Of a stretch of DNA of 34,552 bases, positions 31,846 to 34,552 are shown piece after piece. The DNA is from Gemmatimonadaceae bacterium. GTDB lineage: Bacteria; Gemmatimonadota; Gemmatimonadetes; Gemmatimonadales; Gemmatimonadaceae. Made by a program: the position numbers and the translations under genes. The notes under the pieces are model-generated. The model was not told where the DNA came from and did not search any database. It was given only the letters and a program-made list of their open reading frames with translations. The stretch is taken from NCBI GenBank assembly GCA_025928335.1, contig JAICJQ010000025.1:1-34552 (forward strand). The letters are read 5' to 3'. Positions within the stretch are counted from its first letter, which is position 1. Every line of letters starts with the position of its first letter.

Positions 31846-33033
31846 ATGGCGAGTCTCACGCTCGACTGGATTCAGCTCGCGGCGCTTGTCGGCGCGGTGC
31901 AGGGGTTGTTTCTCGCCGGCGCGATCGCCGCGCAGCGGAACAACAAGACCGCCAATCGGCTGCTATCGGTGCTGGTGGCGTCGTTCACGATCTATCTCGC
32001 GTCGAGCGTCTACTTCGCGACGGGGATGATCTACAGGTACCCGCACTTCTTCGGCATCGGGTACCAGACGCCCTGGATCTTCGGCCCACTGGTCTATCTG
32101 TACGCAGTGGCGGCGAGCGACAGGTCGTGGCGATTCACCACGCGGTCGGTGATTCATTTCGTGCCTGTGCTCGTCATGGTACTGTTCGCGTCGCCCTACT
32201 ATATGATGAGCGGTGCCGAGAAGATCGCGGCGTACGAGCGGTGGCGCGTCGGCAACATCCCGATGCCGATCAAGGCGCTGGATCCGCTGAAATACGTTTC
32301 CGGCATCGGCTACACGCTGGCGACCGTGCTGTATCTCCGCCGGCATCGCCGCCGGATCGAGGACAGCTACTCGAACACGGCGCGGGTGAATCTCATCTGG
32401 TTGTTGTGGCTGGCCGGCGCGGCGGGCGCGATTTGGCTGCTCGCGACAACGCTGCGCGTCGCCAACGTGAGTACCGGCTTGCGCGACGAGCACATCTCGC
32501 TGGCGATGGCGCTGCTCGTGTACGCGATCGGCTATCTCGGATTGCGACAGCCGGAAGTCTTCCGCTACGAGACCGCCGAGTTTCGCATTCCCGCGCGACC
32601 GACCGCTGATCTTGTTCTCGAACCGCCGGCCGCGGACGAGCCGGAGGTGTCACGTTACGAGCGCTCCGGCCTCGGCGACCAGGAAGCCACGCGGCTCAAG
32701 GAGTCGCTGATCGTGCTGATGGACGACGAGCAGCCGTGGAAGGACAGTGAGCTCACCCTCGCCGATCTCGCGATGCGGCTGGAGACTACGCCGCACAAGC
32801 TGTCGGAGGTGTTGAACGCGGAAGTCGGGCAGACGTTTTACGACTTTGTGAATGGCTACCGTGTTCGCGAAGTGCAGCGGCGCATTCGAGCAGGCGAGGC
32901 GCGAACGCTGAAGATGCTCGCGCTTGCCCTCGACGCCGGCTTCGCGTCGAAGTCGACCTTCAATCAGGCCTTCAAGAAGCACACGAGCCAGACGCCGTCG
33001 GACTTTCGTCAGGCCGTGGCGCGTAGAGGCTAG
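31846..33033 (+). CDS. Membrane-bound AraC-family transcriptional regulator
   Basis: A 395-residue regulator. The N-terminal about 240 residues contain six or seven membrane helices (LAALVGAVQGLFLAGAIAA, LLSVLVASFTIYLASSVYF, PWIFGPLVYLYAVAA, VIHFVPVLVMVLFA, LIWLLWLAGAAGAIWLL, ISLAMALLVYAIGYLGL), forming a sensor in the cytoplasmic membrane. The C-terminal about 110 residues are an AraC/XylS helix-turn-helix pair: LADLAMRLETTPHKLSEVLN and RTLKMLALALDAGFASKSTFNQAFKKHTSQTPSDFR. Membrane AraC proteins of this layout bind DNA near the membrane in response to external signals. The targets are unknown. Its stop codon overlaps that of the convergent zinc-ribbon gene in a shared CTAG. Confidence 0.92.
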   Translation: MASLTLDWIQLAALVGAVQGLFLAGAIAAQRNNKTANRLLSVLVASFTIYLASSVYFATGMIYRYPHFFGIGYQTPWIFGPLVYLYAVAASDRSWRFTTRSVIHFVPVLVMVLFASPYYMMSGAEKIAAYERWRVGNIPMPIKALDPLKYVSGIGYTLATVLYLRRHRRRIEDSYSNTARVNLIWLLWLAGAAGAIWLLATTLRVANVSTGLRDEHISLAMALLVYAIGYLGLRQPEVFRYETAEFRIPARPTADLVLEPPAADEPEVSRYERSGLGDQEATRLKESLIVLMDDEQPWKDSELTLADLAMRLETTPHKLSEVLNAEVGQTFYDFVNGYRVREVQRRIRAGEARTLKMLALALDAGFASKSTFNQAFKKHTSQTPSDFRQAVARRG

Positions 33034-33278
33034 TTCGCCGGCCGGTACCACGCCTTATGCGGAGACCCGCCCCCGCAGCCGGGGCACCACGTCACCGTGA
33101 ACTGTGCCTCGCATTCCGGACACCGTCCATGCGTCGCAAACGTATCGAAGTGAAAGCCGCAGCCGTCCGGCCCACACACCCACTGCTCGCCGACGAATGG
33201 CGATCGACCACATAACGGACAGCTCACGTCTGACCGGCGTGGCGGTAACTCGAAGGGAGATTCAGCCGAGTAATCCAT
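33030..33278 (-). CDS. Small double zinc-ribbon protein
   Basis: An 82-residue protein with eight cysteines in four pairs: CPLC (20, 23), C35 and C40, CPEC (53, 56) and CPGC (65, 68), plus H50 in FATHGRCPEC. This layout would hold two zinc ions, possibly cross-braced. Aromatic residues (W33, F42, F44, W64, W77) pack the core. It has no enzymatic motif and I do not recognise a named function. Similar compact ribbon proteins are thought to bind nucleic acid or partner proteins. It overlaps the AraC gene's end by four bases on the other strand. A GATAAT-like -10 lies on the minus strand at 33289-33294, without a clear -35. Confidence 0.82.
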   Translation of the reverse strand: MDYSAESPFELPPRRSDVSCPLCGRSPFVGEQWVCGPDGCGFHFDTFATHGRCPECEAQFTVTWCPGCGGGSPHKAWYRPAN

Positions 33279-33347
33279 CGTCTATTGGATTATCACTCTT
33301 CGGCGAAGCCCTGCCGCGTCTCGTTTGATCGGCGACGACAATTCTGT

Positions 33348-34002
33348 CTAAAACGGTTTGAAATCCGTGAAAGCCGGTTCGAACGGCTCCTCGGGAGTCC
33401 GCCGCGCGGTCAACCGGCCGGCAATGCTCACAGGCTGCCATCCGAGATTGAGATCGAAATAACGCAACGCCGTCGCCACCGACGGCCACACGGCGTCGTC
33501 CAGAATGATCACGCCACCCGGCCGAATGAGTCTCCGAAGAAAATACAAATCCACGAACACTTCGTGAAAACGATGGCTACCGTCGACAAACGCGGCATCG
33601 GCCGTGAATCCTGCGCCGGCAAGTCGTGCGAGCGCGATCGATGACGACTCGACGACGAGTGTCGTTTGAGCCCCCAGCCCAGCGGTGTTGAGCGCGTCCC
33701 AGGCCACATTGTCGTATGCCGTCGCCTGGAACGGGTCGATGACAAATGCGAGAACCGTCCGCGGCCCCCGTCGCGCAGAGCGCCTCCCCTATCGCCAGCG
33801 CCGAGCTTCCGTACGCTAACCCGATTTCGACCACAGTGTGGGCACCGTGTGCGAGCAGGGCGTCGCGCAACATGTCGCAATCCGCGGACGGCAGGGCGAC
33901 TCGCGTGAAGTCGTCTTCATACGGCCGGCTGCGTTTCGGGCCGGCGTCGTGGAGTTCCGCCCGGACCGCGCGTACTCGACTGATTCTGCTATCCACTATC
34001 AC
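33348..34002 (-). pseudogene. Class I SAM-dependent methyltransferase (Methyltransf_24 type), one frameshift
   Basis: The N-terminal part reads from GTG 34002 (or GTG 33996) to VVEIGLAYGSSALAIGEALC, the SAM-binding motif I. The C-terminal part reads in another frame: FVIDPFQATAYDNVAWDAL, FVDGSHRFHEVFVDLYFL, RPGGVIILDD and a full C-terminus to 33348. One extra base near 33747 (minus-strand CGC-A-TTT) separates the two; without it the protein is a complete 217 residues. Only one lesion is seen, and both halves are well conserved, so it is either a recent mutation or a base-calling error. Likely substrate: sugars or small molecules; the family is often found in glycan or natural-product loci. 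It lies 69 bp upstream of nothing but the zinc-ribbon gene on the same strand. Confidence 0.85.
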
Positions 34003-34012
34003 TAGGTGTTAC

Positions 34013-34027
34013 GGTCTCTGAGAGACC
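34013..34027. terminator. Perfect short hairpin GGTCTCTGAGAGACC
   Basis: Six to seven pairs around a one- to three-base loop, just upstream of the methyltransferase start (read on the other strand) and 40 bp before the 59-codon ORF. It could be an operator or a leader hairpin; there is no T run to support termination. Confidence 0.4.
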
Positions 34028-34067
34028 GCGCCGTCACTGCCGCGGCCCGGTTCGGTCACTTTGGCGG

Positions 34068-34247
34068 ATGCAATCATTTTCGGCCCCATGGCCTCTACTC
34101 TGGAACGACTCACTTTACCAGGCCAGCAACGTGATCGATTTCCCAGGAAACACGTATACCTTCTGGAGTCGTGATTCCACCAACGCGTTCTGGTATAACC
34201 GCACTTATCGAGCTGGTGGAATCCTCGCGCAGGAGTGCTTGCAATGA
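34068..34247 (+). CDS. Possible 59-residue ORF or C-terminal gene remnant
   Basis: A short frame from ATG 34068 with protein-like composition: APWPLLWNDSLYQASNV, then GNTYTFWSRDSTNAFWYNRT and a helical end GGILAQECLQ. Five tryptophans, three tyrosines and modest arginine make it unlike the arginine-rich shadow frames of this genome. Its TGA overlaps the ATG of the next gene by four bases, typical of operon neighbours. No signal peptide or ribosome site is visible, and the sequence upstream of the ATG in frame is not protein-like. It may therefore be the preserved tail of a larger protein cut by an earlier rearrangement. I do not recognise a family. Confidence 0.4.
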   Translation: MQSFSAPWPLLWNDSLYQASNVIDFPGNTYTFWSRDSTNAFWYNRTYRAGGILAQECLQ

Positions 34248-34552
34248 GAAAGACACGTCTCGTGGCTCTTGCGATTTCATGTTTGCCGGCGTTAGCGAGA
34301 GGGCAGGTTGAGCGCCGACCTTCGGTTGCGGACTCGTCGCCGGCACGGATTATGGCCCATGTCGGCGCAAGAGCGAACGTGCCACTAATAAGGAATGTCC
34401 TTCGCCAGGCAGATCGGCAGTATGACCAGGCGAAGGTCAATGCGATCGCGGACAGTCTCGCAGCGGGCAGATCTACAACTGACCCCAAGGCCGCAGCGCG
34501 CGGAGTTGACGCGACCGGGGCCATCGCGCTCGCCGGCAGCCGTGCACAGCTC
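34244..34552 (+). CDS. Secreted protein of unknown function, cut by the window edge
   Basis: An open frame of 103 codons running off the right end. AGGAG at 34231-34235, eight bases upstream of ATG 34244, is a good ribosome site. The N-terminus RKTRLVALAISCLPALARGQ is a signal peptide ending near ARGQ. The mature part so far is helical and polar: HVGARANVPLIRNVLRQ, then QYDQAKVNAIADSLAAG and TGAIALAGSR, with the spacing of helical repeats. I do not recognise it. The start overlaps the preceding short ORF's stop (ATGA). Codon use is less arginine-heavy than the antisense frame over the same region, which I treat as a shadow. Confidence 0.7.
   Translation, partial: MRKTRLVALAISCLPALARGQVERRPSVADSSPARIMAHVGARANVPLIRNVLRQADRQYDQAKVNAIADSLAAGRSTTDPKAAARGVDATGAIALAGSRAQL

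Noticed and set aside
34009..34524. Minus-strand 171-codon frame at the right edge
   Set aside because: Composition is shadow-like, with no motif, and it opposes a plus-strand gene with ribosome site and signal peptide.

Overview
The window is a GC-rich, densely coded bacterial chromosome segment. The combination of a Ser/Thr kinase fused to a TPR sensor, two large ABC 'ADOP-type' permeases (one paired with PadR), a TonB receptor with a carboxypeptidase-regulatory domain, and many secreted proteins ending their leaders in A-Q/G-Q suggests Gemmatimonadota, with Acidobacteriota as the main alternative. That placement is inference; there is no rRNA or other marker gene here. I found no tRNA, CRISPR array, prophage, transposase or plasmid origin.

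Layout. 1-3304: an 8-bp tandem array plus a REP-like arm, then a membrane Ser/Thr kinase with TPRs (minus strand). 3444-4166: a secreted protein of unknown function. 4163-5690: two adjacent decayed genes on the minus strand, a YcsI/DUF1445-type hydro-lyase and an MFS carrier, carrying deletions, frameshifts and a nonsense codon. 5778-8351: an ATP-dependent DNA ligase (+) facing a LigD-type primase/polymerase (-), i.e. a LigD split into separate genes, with a composite repeat between them. 8387-10933 (-): a tightly packed string of acyl-CoA dehydrogenase and two PAP2 phosphatases that runs on to the polymerase gene. 11064-12496 (+): a small exported protein, a mesaconyl/3-methylfumaryl-CoA hydratase-like enzyme and an ABM-fold protein. 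12564-13784: a secreted aspartic protease with a PDZ domain. 13794-16845 (-): ADOP permease with a PadR regulator. 16961-18754 (-): MscS-family channel. 18778-19626: 5'-3' exonuclease. 19758-25754 (+): TonB receptor, PEBP protein, alpha/beta hydrolase and FAD monooxygenase, with a MITE-like inverted-repeat element and an 8-bp stop-codon array in the gaps. 25882-28098: a secreted Ig-like/InlB-repeat protein. 28146-30647 (-): a second ADOP permease. 30911-33033 (+): an outer-membrane-like protein and a membrane-bound AraC regulator. 33030-34002 (-): a small zinc-ribbon protein and a frameshifted methyltransferase. The right edge (+) holds a 59-codon ORF overlapping the start of a secreted protein cut by the window end.

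The signals that go beyond ordinary genes are repeats and decay. 8-bp tandem arrays sit directly at three stop codons, two of them followed by the same 30-bp REP arm in the same order. A 34-bp tandem palindrome supplies the stop codon of the channel gene. One transporter/enzyme pair has at least six independent lesions. No clear new defence or biosynthetic system is visible. The most unusual functional grouping is the split end-joining gene pair linked to a lipid-enzyme operon.
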